DNA from: Euptelea pleiosperma | Taxonomy: Eukaryota > Streptophyta > Magnoliopsida > Ranunculales > Eupteleaceae | Length of the DNA: 64,000 nucleotides | Assembly: GCA_035048495.1 (NCBI GenBank) | Contig: CM068547.1 | Span: 22,327,913 to 22,391,912, forward strand | Direction: 5' to 3' | Part shown: positions 42,367 through 54,789 of the stretch, in pieces | Position numbering within the stretch: the stretch's first letter is position 1 | Layout: each line of letters opens with the position of its first letter | The notes under the pieces: generated by a model | What the model saw: the letters and a program-made list of their open reading frames with translations, nothing else | Databases searched by the model: none | Told to the model about the DNA's origin: nothing | Translations under genes and position numbers: made by a program

Positions 42367-44920
42367 CAACTCCTCCTTTTCACCCAATAATCTAGTTAGG
42401 TAATGAACAAAAAAGAATCGAAAACTTCGAAGTTTCTTTTATAGTTGAAGAGCTTGTAGAAATGTATCTTTATTCTTAACACTGAAAAGCCGTGTAAACA
42501 AGACAGACGATTTGCATGGAAACAAGAAAGTACTGCCAAAAAGCATGGAAGAAGAGAACATCAAGGAATGAGCAACTGCTGATTAGTAATTATTTCGAAT
42601 GGTCATTGCCTTTAAGCTTGGATAGACTGAATTCTCATACTTCCTATCCCACTTGTAAATTGGTTTCAATCCAAAACTAGAGAAATGAACAATTGAAGAA
42701 AAAAGAAAAGTTAATTTTGGTGGGGTACAGAAGTAAGATTGACCTGCTCTCTTCCTTGGTGGGAATGTGGAGCTCCAGTTCTTCTTTGAATGGGTGGAAA
42801 ACCAGGTCCACTGTCTCAATGCTCACATTTTCAAGAGTCGTTGGGTTCCACTGTTGTAGAGTAATTTGAGAAAGTGAGAGAATAGAGATGACAGGGACAC
42901 TGAATTCATACCTTTGGAGTTTTTTCTCTATCAATGGTTAGGGCTCGAATGCCCTTTCAAGTAGAAAAACAAGAAATATTCATTGGACTGGTTGCAGATA
43001 AAATATGTATTGCCAAATATTTGTTGTTGTTGTTGTTTGATAAGTGGAAGAGGATTACAATTTATTAATTACCACATAGAAATCACAAGAAATTGTGGTC
43101 CATAGTATGTTCATTGTGAGTCCGAATTCCTTCTTCAAACACTCGGACAGAGTTTGCTTCCTTCCTTCTTGAATCTGAAAAGAATTAAGAAATGAAATTG
43201 AAGACAATGGGTGCAGGATTTTCAAGAAATATTACAAAGAAAGATACAATGTCCACTTACTGCACTGTATTTATATAAAATGCCAATGCAAGTTTTCCCC
43301 ATAGGCAATTTGGAATTTTCTTAATCTCATAAAAATAATTACATGTCCAAATTAAAATAGAAATGTAGTATATAGTAGCTGCAACTATGAATTATATTGA
43401 GAGCATACTAATCTTAATGTCATCTTCAGTCCTGTTGGAGACGATCTCTTCAATCACTCGAGCCCAGCACCAATCCATCTATTTCCCTTGTTGCTTGCCT
43501 CAGCTTCCTAAACAGCAAAATACATTTGATTCACAAAGACCATGTGCTTGTCAAGGGTACAAGTATACAGTTCCTCAGGGATTGCTGATTCATTAAACAT
43601 GCCAGCCAAAGCTAAACATTACAATAGATGTCTTGTATCAAACTTCAAAGAGTGAATGTTACCAATTCATAAGGTTGCAAATCGGCCTGCCCCGCCAGAG
43701 GGGCTTCAAGACCTGACTCAAATTTGGCTGAGCTTGGCTGAGAACCAAGGCCCGTACCTTGCTTGAGCACATTGAGTTATGGATAGTCAATTTAGAAAGG
43801 AAGGACATGCATGTGTATGATGGCTGATATTCTACACAACAAATGAAATTGTTTAAGGAGATCGAGTAGGGTGATAGTTTGCTGATGGAATAGCTAGCTC
43901 ATTCCCTTACATATGTAACAGAGTATATATGGTAAAACAAGAAAACTGTCGCATCCGTTTTTGGCATTCATTTGTGTTGAAATAGTTACTTAGTAGATGT
44001 GTCAATGCAAGTTTTGGTAGATGATGCTCGCTATTATGGTACAATTCTTTAAATTTTCTTTTTGTTTGATCTGCATTAATCAAGCTCATGCTCTTGCAAA
44101 GTCAGAAATTTGGTGACTACTTGAAAGAGGTGTTCTTGATTATAAGAAATCACCCATTTTTTCTAGCTTTCAATAGATAGGTTAATGAGAATTTGATTAG
44201 TTGACATTGTGAAAGCTTACACTCTATCCACTGGTTGAGAGTATAACATCTCACATGAAATCTTTTTTAAAACAACATTGATCGGGGCTCCACTTGATCT
44301 TCTACCAATCCCTCCAAGTTGAATTTCTGTTGTGAATTTATTATATTCATTTGCCTATAAGAAATAAATTGCCATAATATTATATAATTCAACCTCAAAT
44401 TTTGTTTCTTTTTCTCTGTTTATTTATTTTTTTCTTCCAAAATGAAGCTCACTTGATAAGATTGAATTTAAGCCTATGACAGTTGTCTATGTTTCAAGTA
44501 AGGCTTCGTGGTATTGAAATATATTTGTAGAGATAATTTGGAAATGATGTTCAGGTTAAGGTGAATGATGGATGTAGGATTAAGTCTTTGGAAGACACCT
44601 GGTGCTGACTTTTTAACATCACATGGTTGCTGAGATCAAGATTGATCTTGCAGGGTAGTCAAGCTTTACTTTATTTGTTTATTTCTTTTTCTGTTTTGTG
44701 GGGAACTTTCACATGTTTAGAACGCATGGAGATAGATATTGCAACTGAGAAATAATGCATTAATTGTACATATTCAATCTTTGGTGATGGTTATTAGCTG
44801 AATTCCAATTCTGTGACGTTCAAGATTTTAAGTGTTGATGTACTTTCCCTCGACCTCACTCTCGGCCCTCTTATAAAATTCATTAATGTACATATCCTTA
44901 ATTAGTCCAATTCTAACTAT
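42367..44920. other. Region without recognisable genes
   Basis: AT-rich. The - strand open stretch at 42677-42934 (85 codons) has a gene-like composition but matches nothing I can name. No repeats noted. Confidence 0.45.
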
Positions 44921-44924
44921 TTAT

Positions 44925-44951
44925 GTGCAACGCACGTGTGCACCTACTAGT
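44925..44951 (+). mobile_element. Possible Helitron 3' terminus
   Basis: A short hairpin gtgc-aac-gcac lies about 11 nt before CTAGT (44947-44951). Plant Helitrons typically end with a hairpin of this sort and CTRR before a T. No matching 5' TC terminus was identified upstream, so the element length is unknown. Confidence 0.4.
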
Positions 44952-44998
44952 GTAATAAAATATTCATTTAACTTAAAAATTATTACAGTGCATTATTC

Positions 44999-45018
44999 AA
45001 AAAAAAAAAAAAAAAAAA
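44999..45018. repeat. Poly(A) run of 20
   Basis: An uninterrupted run of 20 A residues just upstream of the tandem array. It could be the tail of a retroposed sequence, but nothing upstream identifies one. Confidence 0.7.
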
Positions 45019-45154
45019 TACAGAAGACACAGTTGTATCGAGTCAATTATTAGCTAGTCTCTGCAAAACAAAAAATAGTAAACTAAATAGAATAGCAATA
45101 ATAACAAAAATAAAAAAATAAAATTTATTTAAGTTATAACTTGGAAAAACCGAA

Positions 45155-46190
45155 GCCTACAAAACTGACTATAGTTTCCCAACCAGACCTCGGATTTTGA
45201 CCCGTCTCTTCCAACACATTTGTTTCAACATATTTGAAGTGTAGAACAAGTTTCGGGAGATTTTAACTCCTTTGCCCAATTTGAGTGCGAGGTCCCGAAA
45301 TGGACTTCAGTTAGTCTTCAATGCCTAAACCTACAACTGACTACAGTTTCCCAACTGGACCTTAGATTTTGACCCTGTCTCTTCCAACACATTTGAAGTG
45401 TTGGATTAGGTTTCAGGAGATTGCGACCTTGTTTGCTCGATTTGGGCGTTGAGGTCCCAAAATGGACTTTAGTTCTCTTAAATGCATAAACCTACAACTA
45501 ACTATAGTTTCTCAACCGAACTTGGGATTTCGGCCCCATCTCTTCCAACGCATTTGTTTCAGTACATTTAAAGTGTTGGAATAGGTTTCTGGAGATCCCG
45601 ACCTCGTTTGCCCAATTTGGGCATCGAGGTCCCAAAATGGAATTCACTTCTACGTTTTAAAATGCCTAAACCTACAACTGACTACAATTTTCCAACCAGA
45701 CTTTGGATTTTGTCCCCGTCTCTTTCAACGCATTTGTTTCAATATATTTTAAGTGTGGGAACAAGTTTCAGGAGAGTCTGACCTCGTTTGGCCAATTAGG
45801 GTATCAAGATCCCAAAATGAACTTCACTTCTAAGTCTTAAATGCCTAAACCTATAACTGACTACAGTTTTCCAACGTCTCTTCCAACACATTTAAAGTGT
45901 TAGAATAGGTTTCAGGAGATTGCGACTCTGTTTGCCCGATTTGGGTGTCGAGGTCCCGAAATGGACTTCACTTCTAAGTCTTAAATGTCTAAACCTACAA
46001 CTGACTACAATTTTCCAATCGGACCTCGAATTTTGATCCCATCTCTTCTAACACATTTGAAGTATTAGAATAGGTTTCAGGAGATTCTGACCTCATTTGC
46101 CCGATTTGGGCATCGAGGTCTCGAAATAGACTTCACTTCTAAGTCTTAAATGCCTAAACCTACAACTGACTACAGCTTTATAGTCCATGT
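45155..46190. repeat. Imperfect satellite-like tandem array, six units of about 145-180 bp
   Basis: The word cctacaactgactacag (and variants) recurs at 45155, 45330, 45491, 45671, 45850, 45994 and 46159. Intervals are 175, 161, 180, 179, 144 and 165 bp. Units contain the blocks ttccaacacatttg, gtttcaggagatt and cgaggtcccgaaatgga, with internal deletions explaining the length differences. No coding frame is preserved. Confidence 0.9.
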
Positions 46191-46225
46191 AACTCTTCAC
46201 TCAAATAGTATCTAAACATCTATAA

Positions 46226-46400
46226 GGTATTGTATGTCCATCTAGGGTTAGCCCAAACATCCATAGGGCCAAAAAGTACTAATTAAGCTAATTTGGGTAT
46301 TGTTTGTTCATATATGGGTTATAACTAACATCCATAGGGCTAGAAATCACTCTAATCAGGCTCATTTTGGGTTTGTATGTCCATCAACCCATTTTTAAAA
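46226..46400. repeat. Short 70-74 bp tandem repeat (about 2.3 units)
   Basis: ggtattgt-type starts at 46226, 46296 and 46370. Each unit contains acatccatagggc followed by an AT-rich stretch. It adjoins the larger array but does not share its sequence. Confidence 0.7.
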
Positions 46401-46855
46401 GAATGGTTCTCAGGTGAAACCATGCATTCTTGGCAACATAATTTTTATATATGAAATAAAATTATGTGATGTATGATGTATGATGTAATGAAACATACCC
46501 ATCCTTAATTGAACATGTGCCATCCATGTTAGCAATATAACCATCCATATCATCTATTCCTATGCACATGTGAAATGTTAATGGGCATTGAGCATATACA
46601 AAGTTACTTATCTTTTTATAGCAAACCAATGAACATGAAAAAATATTTGAAAGCTCTTCTTGACAGATCAAACTGAAGTAGTCAAAGGTGTAAACCTCTC
46701 AAGAACCAGCATATACTTTGCAATGTAATAATAGAACCGGTATGTGCTTTGCAATGCAAAATATCTTGGATTTGATAACATGAACTTTTAGCAAGAAAGG
46801 AAAATAATATAAATTGTATTTCATTTGGTTATATGATAATATGAGATACATAACA

Positions 46856-48640
46856 TGTAAAACCCTAAAAATCTCTGAAAAGATAATTTTGTTATTTCAA
46901 TAGATTAAGATAATTTTGAATTTTTATGTCTATTTTGACTTTATTTAACAATTAGAAAATTTTATTTGACTTTCGGTAATTTTTGAGAAAAAATAATTTT
47001 TAGGGCTTTTTGGTGACTTTCTTATGGGGCCCACATGAGCTTGGTAAGGTCCATGATTTGACAATTGTTTTGAGGCCCATATATATGCATTATAATTTTT
47101 ATGTTAATTTTATAGTTATTTAATTAAGAATATTCACATAATATATGACTTTAATTAATTAATTGCCTATGTTTTTAAGTGCATAAGAATAGTATATTTA
47201 AGTGCTTGTGCGTATGTCATACACCCTACTCTTAGAATTTAAAAAGAGGATGGCAAGACTAGCTATAGTTTAATTTTTAAAGAAACTCCTTTACTTATGT
47301 GGTTGCCACATGTATCAATAAAAACTACTTGTAAATAAAATATCATATTTAATAACTATCTTTAATTTTTCAAAGTGATACTTAAGAGATTAGTATCTTT
47401 TTTCCTACGTAGATTTTGTTGAAAACTTTTTGGAAATGAATCTCACTTTAAAAATCAACAACTCTTTTGTAATTAAAGTTTAGAAACTTATTTTTAGCCA
47501 TTAAGAAACTTTACCCCTTAAATAAACTTCTTTGCTAACCTAAACCTAAGTTTGTTAACTTAAGCCTTTTGAAAGGCTATATAAAGCCTATAGGAGATCA
47601 TTTTCTCATCAAACCATTAGAGGTTGGCTAAAACTCTCCCCCTCTTCTCTTATGTTGATTTTCCCTTTCTTTCTCAAGACTCTAGCTTTTTCTCTATTTT
47701 GTGAAAGAATTAGTGAAATACCATAAAACAAGAAGGGGATTAGAAAAGAAGAAGAAAAAGAAGGAAAAAAAAAGAAAATAATACATCACAAAATTCTTAT
47801 ATATTTTTAAGCACATAAGGTAGGTTGATCTTCATCCCAATGGTTCCATGGCTAGTTTCAATCTACTATGATCTATATATATGTTTTACATTTAAATAGA
47901 CTTTTGTATAATGTTAAAAATCGTTTATTTGATTTAATACATTATTTTATGGATTTTATAAAACATGCTAGATGTATTGGATGTTTGTATTATTTTTGGA
48001 GTTATTGGATTTATATAAAAGAAACAAACATTTGTGTAGGTCATTTGGACATCTTCTTGAGTTTGGATTGTCTTGAATTTTTTAGTGTGATGAGATTATT
48101 ATGTCTAGTAGTACATACCTGAAATTCAGCCCGATCTGATATCTAGATCTTGAGTTATGATTTTTGCATTATTTGTCCCGTTTAGAGATTCGATTTTAGT
48201 AAGTTTCGCATATACTTGTTTTATTGCACATTGATCTTTGTACATGCATTTGTATTGATTCTATATCAAGATATGAGAGTTGGAATAATTAGAAAAGAAA
48301 TGTTGGATGTGCATGAATTCACGGTTAAGGGTTTTGTGGCCTATTGTGCCGAAATCCTTAGGTTGTGATCCCAAAAGAACAAAAAGGGCCTAGAGCCGTA
48401 AGGTGCAAAGCCTCAACCGCCTTGGTACCATGTGGTGATATTTTTACACACTTATGGTAAGTAGCCCCGTGGGTTTTACTGGTGATGCATATTCATCGAA
48501 TGTTCTATTCTAACAAATTTGGTAAACTAGACTTATCGACAACTGTGCATTTTATGATTGTATCATGCATTACATATATATATGATATATATTTGGATTG
48601 ATTTGTCATGTTTAACCGCTCATTCCCAAGAAGACCTACA
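46856..48640 (+). repeat. Probable gypsy-type solo LTR (1785 bp)
   Basis: It starts TGTAAAACCCTAAA and ends GACCTACA, bounded by the direct repeat ATAACA (46850-46855 and 48641-48646), one base longer than the usual 5 bp. A TATA-like ctatataaagcc lies at about 47577-47588. The R/U5-like part has gtaagtagccccgtgggttttactggtg, a phrase frequent in plant gypsy LTRs. No internal domains are attached. Confidence 0.5.
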
Positions 48641-49441
48641 ATAACATATACTATCTGAACACAAGGGGTCACCCTAACTTTGATTGGGAACAGTCTGCTC
48701 TCCTGCAGCAACCGTAATAGGACACGTATCCTTACTAGTTTCATCAACCCAATGGACAGTATGATTGGCAATACTCGCAGTCGCAGTACCAGCCAGATTT
48801 ACAGATCGACTATTTTGGTCAATAGTGGGCCCCTCAAGATTCCTAGAGTCAGCAGATAGTTCTAGATTCACATCAATCCTATTACTTTAATACTCAGTCG
48901 GACAACAATCATGAGTTGGTACCTCAGCTTCCCTTAGCCGAACCTCCACAGATTGCCCCTAAATATCTAGAGGACCTTCTCTCTCAATTCATAACCCAGC
49001 AACAACATTCCCTGCAGCGCCTAGAGCAATAGCAACAGCAATCTATGGAGAGCTTGGAACACCGTCTAGGTCAGCTAGAATCTGAGAGCGAGGAAGTCAA
49101 CTTCCCCAGCCAACCTATAGCCTATTCAGAGGGGAATGACATGACCACAGTCCATGAGGAGGATTTGCAATCCATAAACCAGAATTGGACAGAGGAAATA
49201 GAGGTTGTTACAACCAATGGATCGGGCAACAATAGTGATGAACTAGTGTCACCATCTTCAGTGCCCTTAAAAGCAGCAAATCCTGAACCTATCTCAAAGG
49301 AACCTACGTTCGAAGCTACCTCTACACCTGAGGCAAACATTCATGACACAGAACCATGTTTAGATCCCAGTTGTCTTGGACGAATTATTCCTAGCAGATG
49401 CACACATCGAGTGTACGGATGGGGACATGTCAATAGTATTT
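48641..49441 (+). pseudogene. Gypsy gag C-terminal fragment (Athila-like), decayed
   Basis: The reading includes RGHPNFDWEQS (compare the common ...WRNHPNFSW motif of Athila-type gag). A Gln/Asn-rich segment with stops follows, then LEDLLSQFITQQQ and MESLEHRLGQLES (a coiled-coil segment typical of gag C-termini). An acidic open stretch from 49045 ends in HVNSI. Stops at about 48713 and 49030 break the frame. Assignment is by motif resemblance only. Confidence 0.5.
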
Positions 49442-49771
49442 GACAACCTCAAGGCAGGGGTTAACATTTTTCAACAGCTGACCGACCTCGATATTGTCGG
49501 CAAATTGTGTGCCGTAAAGAGTATAATTCTAAACTCTACGGAGGAAAAATTAGACAAGTGTCAAGAATACTTTGAGCTTGACTTCAAATTGGAGTTAGCT
49601 AAATCTAGATTTATTGATCTACTAGAGTATGCTCCATTAAGATACATCCCTGCTAAACTCAATGAGTTTGCGGCTCTGCTAACCACAGTTAAAAAACTTA
49701 CTCTCATTCTCTCACTCTACACTGAGAAAGTACCTACTTATACCTCTATACCTAGAAGAGGGATATGTTAG
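49376..49771 (+). pseudogene. Open stretch continuing the gag-like fragment in another frame
   Basis: 131 codons (DELFLADAHIECTDGDMSI...) overlap the end of the previous frame by about 65 bp. This suggests a frameshift within one former polyprotein. I recognise no domain. It ends just before a G-run at about 49842-49846 that could be the PPT of the LTR starting at 49859. Confidence 0.35.
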
Positions 49772-49858
49772 TTGTTCTAGCTCCACCTGAAGAGTAGGGA
49801 AGATTGATGATTCACTCAGTCTCCCTATGTTTCAACCTAGATGGGGGTACTTGATGTA

Positions 49859-51517
49859 TGATATTCGCTTAAAAGTGCTTATTTTAGGCCATTATCCTTC
49901 TAGCGTTGTTACACACTCCTACGTAAAACTTCCATTTTTATCAACTTTTCTACGTAAGAGTTTCCTTTATTGCGTAGAATACACTTTTTTGGACAAAATA
50001 GGCTATTTGCATGAAATAAACACATTTTCAGAAGTCTAGAAATTAAACCGTTTTGATTAAGTCTCATTACGTGTTTTTCTATCGCAGAGACACCAATCGG
50101 ATGATTTTGATGGAATGAAGGCCCACAACTGACTGCTGGAGTTTAGGACCAAAGCTCAAGAGTCAACATGTTGAGGATAAGAAGATACAAGCCAAATGCT
50201 GGAAGAGCCAGAGAGTCGAAAAAGCTTGAGAGAAGATCAAGAGAGAATGAGAGCCAAGCACCCCGAGAAGAGACTAAGGAGATTAAAGCTTAATCAACTA
50301 ACACAAGACTAATGCTTGTTCAGTTGGTGAAGTATGCAGAAGACCAAGTCAAAGACCAAGATTCAAAACCCTTTACTAGTATTTTCTCTTTATTTTTGAA
50401 ATAATTTCTCTCTCCTTTCTCTAAACCCTCATTCTCTCTCTACTCTCAAATCTCAATCATCCGATCCTCTCTCCCTTCGCAATCACTCGATCCTACGGCC
50501 TACTTTGGCCGATCTCCAACATTCAATGATCCATCCAATCATCGCCATCCTAGTCTATCATCTGATCGCCAGTAGATCATTCGTCCGATCACTATTAGAT
50601 CGTCCACTCTATCACCCGATCATTCGATTATCATTCTCATCTATCCGATCATCCATCGATACAATGACTTAAAGAAGTGGCCCACGTCTCACTCAAATCT
50701 CACCACACTTTCTCAAAAAAGATATGGTCAATGCCACATGACGGATTTAAGGGCATTATTTGGGAATAAATCGGAGGGTTAGGATCCTAAGGAGATATGG
50801 TTATAAATGACATTTTTGGTTTTCAAAAGAGAGAAATTATTTTGGGAAAAAAGATTTTTAAAATTAGAAGGTTCAAAAGAGTGAAAACGTTTTTAAATCC
50901 TTATAAATCATTGGAGAACTATAGAGGTGAGGTGGCAACAACCTAAAATAGAAGTTGCTGGACGTCTAGCTCTTTTGGGCAAAAACATGCAGCCTTTTAA
51001 AGAGAAAACCCTAATTAAACAAAAGATATAAAAAGAAGAGAATAAATTCACGGTGGGCTCTCTTCTTCCAAAAACTTTCATCAACTCTCTTACCTCTCTC
51101 AACTCATCCCAAGCCGTCCTCAACCTCCTCCAACTCTTCTCTCCCTTGGACAATCCCCATTTCTTGGAGATCTCCATGGTTTTTGTTGCTCGTTCCCACA
51201 CATCTCCTCTTGGAGATCACCCAAGACTCTTGTTGCACCTATCCTTCATCTATGAACCACCTCCATCAACAAGGAGCTCTCTCCTTGCCGCTGCACACCT
51301 CACCTGCAAGTGCACACGATCGGATCTTCTCCCTCAATCTTCAAAACCTCACCTTCTCACTAGTTGCTGCCTACGACATCTCCAAGCCCCCACGCACTAG
51401 CAACTAGCATCCATCTTCACCACGGTTGTAGAGCATCTGCAACTTTAGCAAGTCACCACGCTAACATCAAGACCTGTAAGCAACACCGGCACCTTCACTC
51501 CCTCAAAAAAGACCTCC
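49859..51517 (+). repeat. Family-X LTR, copy D, left part (interrupted by gypsy element)
   Basis: Starts TGATATTCGCTTAAAAGTGC. TACGTA sites at 49920 and 49951, again 31 bp apart. tRNA-like module at 50316-50385; a long ccgatc/gatcatcc-rich tract (50455-50660). TATAAAAA at about 51027; a 450 nt C-rich leader to CCTGTAAGC (about 51473-51481). It is cut at 51517 by the chromovirus-like LTR; a U5-like tail reappears at 56184. A G-run (atgggggtac) 12 bp upstream leaves open that D is the 3' LTR of the gag-like remnant before it. Confidence 0.75.
50316..50385 (+). other. tRNA-like Pol III module in U3 of family-X copy D
   Basis: A box TTGTTCAGTTGG at 50316-50327 (11 of 12 to TRGYNNARNNGG); B-box-like GATTCAAAACC at 50360-50370 (9 of 11), starting 44 nt downstream; TTTT at 50382-50385. 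The T-arm is decayed in this copy. Confidence 0.6.
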
Positions 51518-52532
51518 TATCACGCCCCGAATCCGGATACCTAGATACGACCAAAAAATCCATGGATCGACCCGTACCCGAACCCAGAGGTGATCTATGA
51601 ATGTCCCCTAGTGGTCCAATTAGGTCAATTAGACTATTAAAGTTCATTCGAAAACCCACTAAATAAAAAAAAAGAATTCTAGATGTAAAAAACAAATAAT
51701 TAAAATAATTCATAGTTCAAATAATTCAATCAATCAACTAAATGTGGAGAAAAGGCGGTGAGAACATGCTCTCAATGAAAGGTCTACATGCCCGTGAAAA
51801 TAAATAAATAATATTATAAAATAATCAAATACAACTTTCTAAAGTGTGGGATCGACTCCCAAATCCTCGCCGATATCATCAAATGCACCGGAGTCTTTCG
51901 CCTTAAAATCATCTCACGTACTCGGCTCCTCAAAATCTAAAAATGGTATCGGTGTAGCACCGTGAGCCAAGGCCCAGTAATACAACAGTGTGCATGGTAT
52001 GATATCATACTATACAAGTTTTTTTAATCAATGTATGCATGTCAATCGTATAATTAGGATGACATAAATATGAGGGTGAATGCAAGTGAGTACAGGATGC
52101 AAATGCAACTAGTACCCATAACCACATAGGGTCTCCATCTCCTTCCCACACTAGGAGCGGTCTCATCGACCCATCTGTAGGATATAATAACGTCTGGGGC
52201 CTTTCACCCTAGTGTACCGAATCCTGATTAATTGATAAAACCAATATAAACGTATATAATATACTTCAACCCCGTTCCCTTATGCACCCCTTATATGAAA
52301 TGACGTGATGATCATGATATGACAACAAGATAGTACTAGGGTTACATGGCATAAGCACACATATATTTAACATTTAAATAAAAATAGAAAAGAAACACAT
52401 GATCATCAAGAGTAATAAATGGGTACGAACTAGGGTTAAACAACATGAATAACATGTAAACAATCACCAAAGATCACGATCAACATTGATGAACAATATA
52501 AGTAAAAATCGCAAGAGAATTTAACACACCAT

Positions 52533-52629
52533 GGCCGAACCCTATGAGGGATCCATGACACAAGGTCGAACCCTAAAGAGGGATCCAAGACACTTGGCCG
52601 AACCCTATGAGAGATCCAAGACACATGGG
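52533..52629. repeat. About 32 bp tandem triplet within the LTR
   Basis: Three units of the form ggccgaaccctatgaggga-tccaagacac, with one or two substitutions each. It lies in the transcribed part of the LTR on the - strand. Confidence 0.75.
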
Positions 52630-52759
52630 TGGGATCCCCATGCATACAAGTATAGGTCAAACCATGTCATGATTGAATCACTAAGGGTTCCCAAGGCCAT
52701 TAATCGTCCAAAATACAAGAAATAGAACTTTTGTAGAAAAAAATATATTTATTTTTACA

Positions 52760-53460
52760 AATCATAACTAAATAAATATAAATTAAAAAATATAAACTCA
52801 ATAGATTTAAAAGCTAGATTAACAAAGGTTTTTGGGAAAAATAAATAAAAAAAAATTAAGATTCAAAATATAGATCGAAACCCTTAATTAATTGGGCCGG
52901 ACAGAATCTGGGATTCTTGGTTTTACAAAAAAGTCCTAGACATTTGAAAAATCATAACTTAATCAATACAAATCAGAAAAGTACAAACTCAAAGGTTCTA
53001 GAAACTAGATTGATAGAGGTATCTATAAAAAATAATTAAAAAAATATTTAGATTAAAAATATAGATCGAAATCCCAAATGAAGTGGATAATGTAAAATCT
53101 AGAATTCTGATTTTTTGGTAAAGTCCAATACTTTTGAAAAATCATAACTTAATAAATAAAAATCCAAAAAATATAAACTCAATGGATTTAGAAAATAGAT
53201 TCATAGAGGTATCTATGAAAATTAGTTATAAAAATATTTAGGTTTGAAATATAATTCAAAATCTTTAATTAAATAGACCGTATAGAATTTAAAATTCTGG
53301 GTTGTAAGAAAAGGACAATACATTAGAAAAATCATAACTAAATAAATATAAATCTTAAAAATATAAATTAACTGTTTTGGAAAATAGATTCATAGTGGGT
53401 TTTAGGAAAAATAATTAGAAAAATATTTAAATCCTAAAAATATTACAAAAATTATAAAGA
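52760..53460. repeat. 190 bp tandem repeat, 3.7 units, exact period
   Basis: aatcataact starts units at 52760, 52950, 53140 and 53330, exactly 190 bp apart each time. Internal landmarks (tagattcatagaggtat-like, atagatcgaaa-like, agaattctg-like) are in register too. Units have clearly diverged by substitution but show no net indels. Very AT-rich. Located in the LTR between the U5-like part and the TATA box. Confidence 0.92.
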
Positions 53461-54721
53461 ACATAGATTCTGTTATAGGTGCCAAATAAGTCATGGCCAA
53501 ACCCATCATGGTGGGACCAAACAATGATCAACTCAAGAAAAATATACTAAATCATGCCCAAATTAATTTATAGTAAAGATTTACCATTATATAATGAATG
53601 AAGAGCAATAACTTGAAGAAGACCAAGCATAGGATGGATCAAGCACACATACCTTAAGGTTTTTTGAACTTTAATGGAAATCAAAAGTTTCTTCAAATTT
53701 GAAAGTCGTCGGATCGTCCTCTCCTCGGGGTATGTTCTTCCATTCAGAGTCCCATCAATTCTCCCTTCTTGCTCGAGTGCGATCGATGCCCGGAAGAAGG
53801 TTTAATGGAGATTTCTCTATTCTTTAATGGAGTTTGATTTGTGAAAACTTTCAAAGCTTGAGGGTTTTTATAAATAAGTTTAGGGAAGGATTATGATTTC
53901 TATTTTAGTGAAATTCGTAACTATCAAAGGGATGACTTTTTCAACCCTCAAAAACTTATATTTTACATTACTAATGGATTAGAAATGTGCCCAAGGCCCA
54001 AATACATCAATTAGGCTTCATTGAAGATTATTATTAAGCCCCAAAGGCTTCAAGATTGGCTATACGAGCTCATCCAACAATTATAATACAAATAATCATT
54101 AATTAATTCAATTAAACTATATTACATAATTTAAAAGTTGATACATCAAGGTATTGACACATGTCACACACAGAAATCACTTAACATAGTCTAAATACAC
54201 AAAAATCACAAAAAAGTTCAAAGCCTCGAAAAAGTATCAAGATGACCTCAGAATGAGCTGAAAGTGATTCATGGGTCCCACACGCCTATTAAATAAATAA
54301 AATATAATTAAATATAATTTTTTTAAAATATGCGAATGGCTTAAGTTCAAAAATTATGAAAATATTATTTTTGTCAAAATCTCTCGAATCTCCCGCTAAG
54401 GTTTTTATGTCTTAAGAAAGTTCTAAATTTCACAAGTACAAAATAATGTTTTTATAAAAGTTCTGAAATATTAATTAGGGCAAGAAAAAGTGCCCTACAA
54501 GGTATAGTTCATTATTTTTAATAAGAAATTTAGCCATAAAGAGTGAGTTTCAAAAATAGCAGATTTTCAAAGTTGTCAGAATGAAACCAAATTAAATACA
54601 CATACTCAAGTATGATATTAAACTATAAAAATAATAATAGAAGTTTGAAAAAGTTTTAGGTTTTCATTATTAGGTGAATTTATCATAATACCCTTGAACG
54701 AAAGTTCAGGGTATTACAATC

Positions 54722-54733
54722 TACCCCCCTTAA
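54722..54733 (-). other. Polypurine tract of the chromovirus-like element
   Basis: On the - strand the run CTTTAAGGGGGGTA lies immediately before the LTR start TGTAATACCC (54718). The preceding codons read like a chromodomain-gypsy C-terminus. Confidence 0.8.
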
Positions 54734-54789
54734 AGAAAATTTTGTCCCTGAAATTCGAGCCCCCTCAAAGAAATTCTCAACCTAGTCTG

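Larger units (their letters stand above)
51518..54718 (-). repeat. 3' LTR of the chromovirus-like element (3201 bp)
   Basis: On the - strand it starts TGTAATACCC, directly after the PPT, and ends GGATTCGGGGCGTGATA. That end closely resembles the common GGGGCGTGACA end of plant gypsy LTRs. A TATA box (TTTATAAAAACCC on -) lies at about 53868. U5 (51518-52193) matches the remnant 5' LTR at 55516-56183. It contains a 190 bp tandem repeat and a 32 bp triplet. Confidence 0.75.

Noticed and set aside
42677..42934. Possible host-gene exon on the - strand (85 codons, TLENVSIETVDLVFHPFKEELEL)
   Set aside because: A faint likeness to a ferritin-type segment was considered, but conserved residues do not line up and no neighbouring exons were found.
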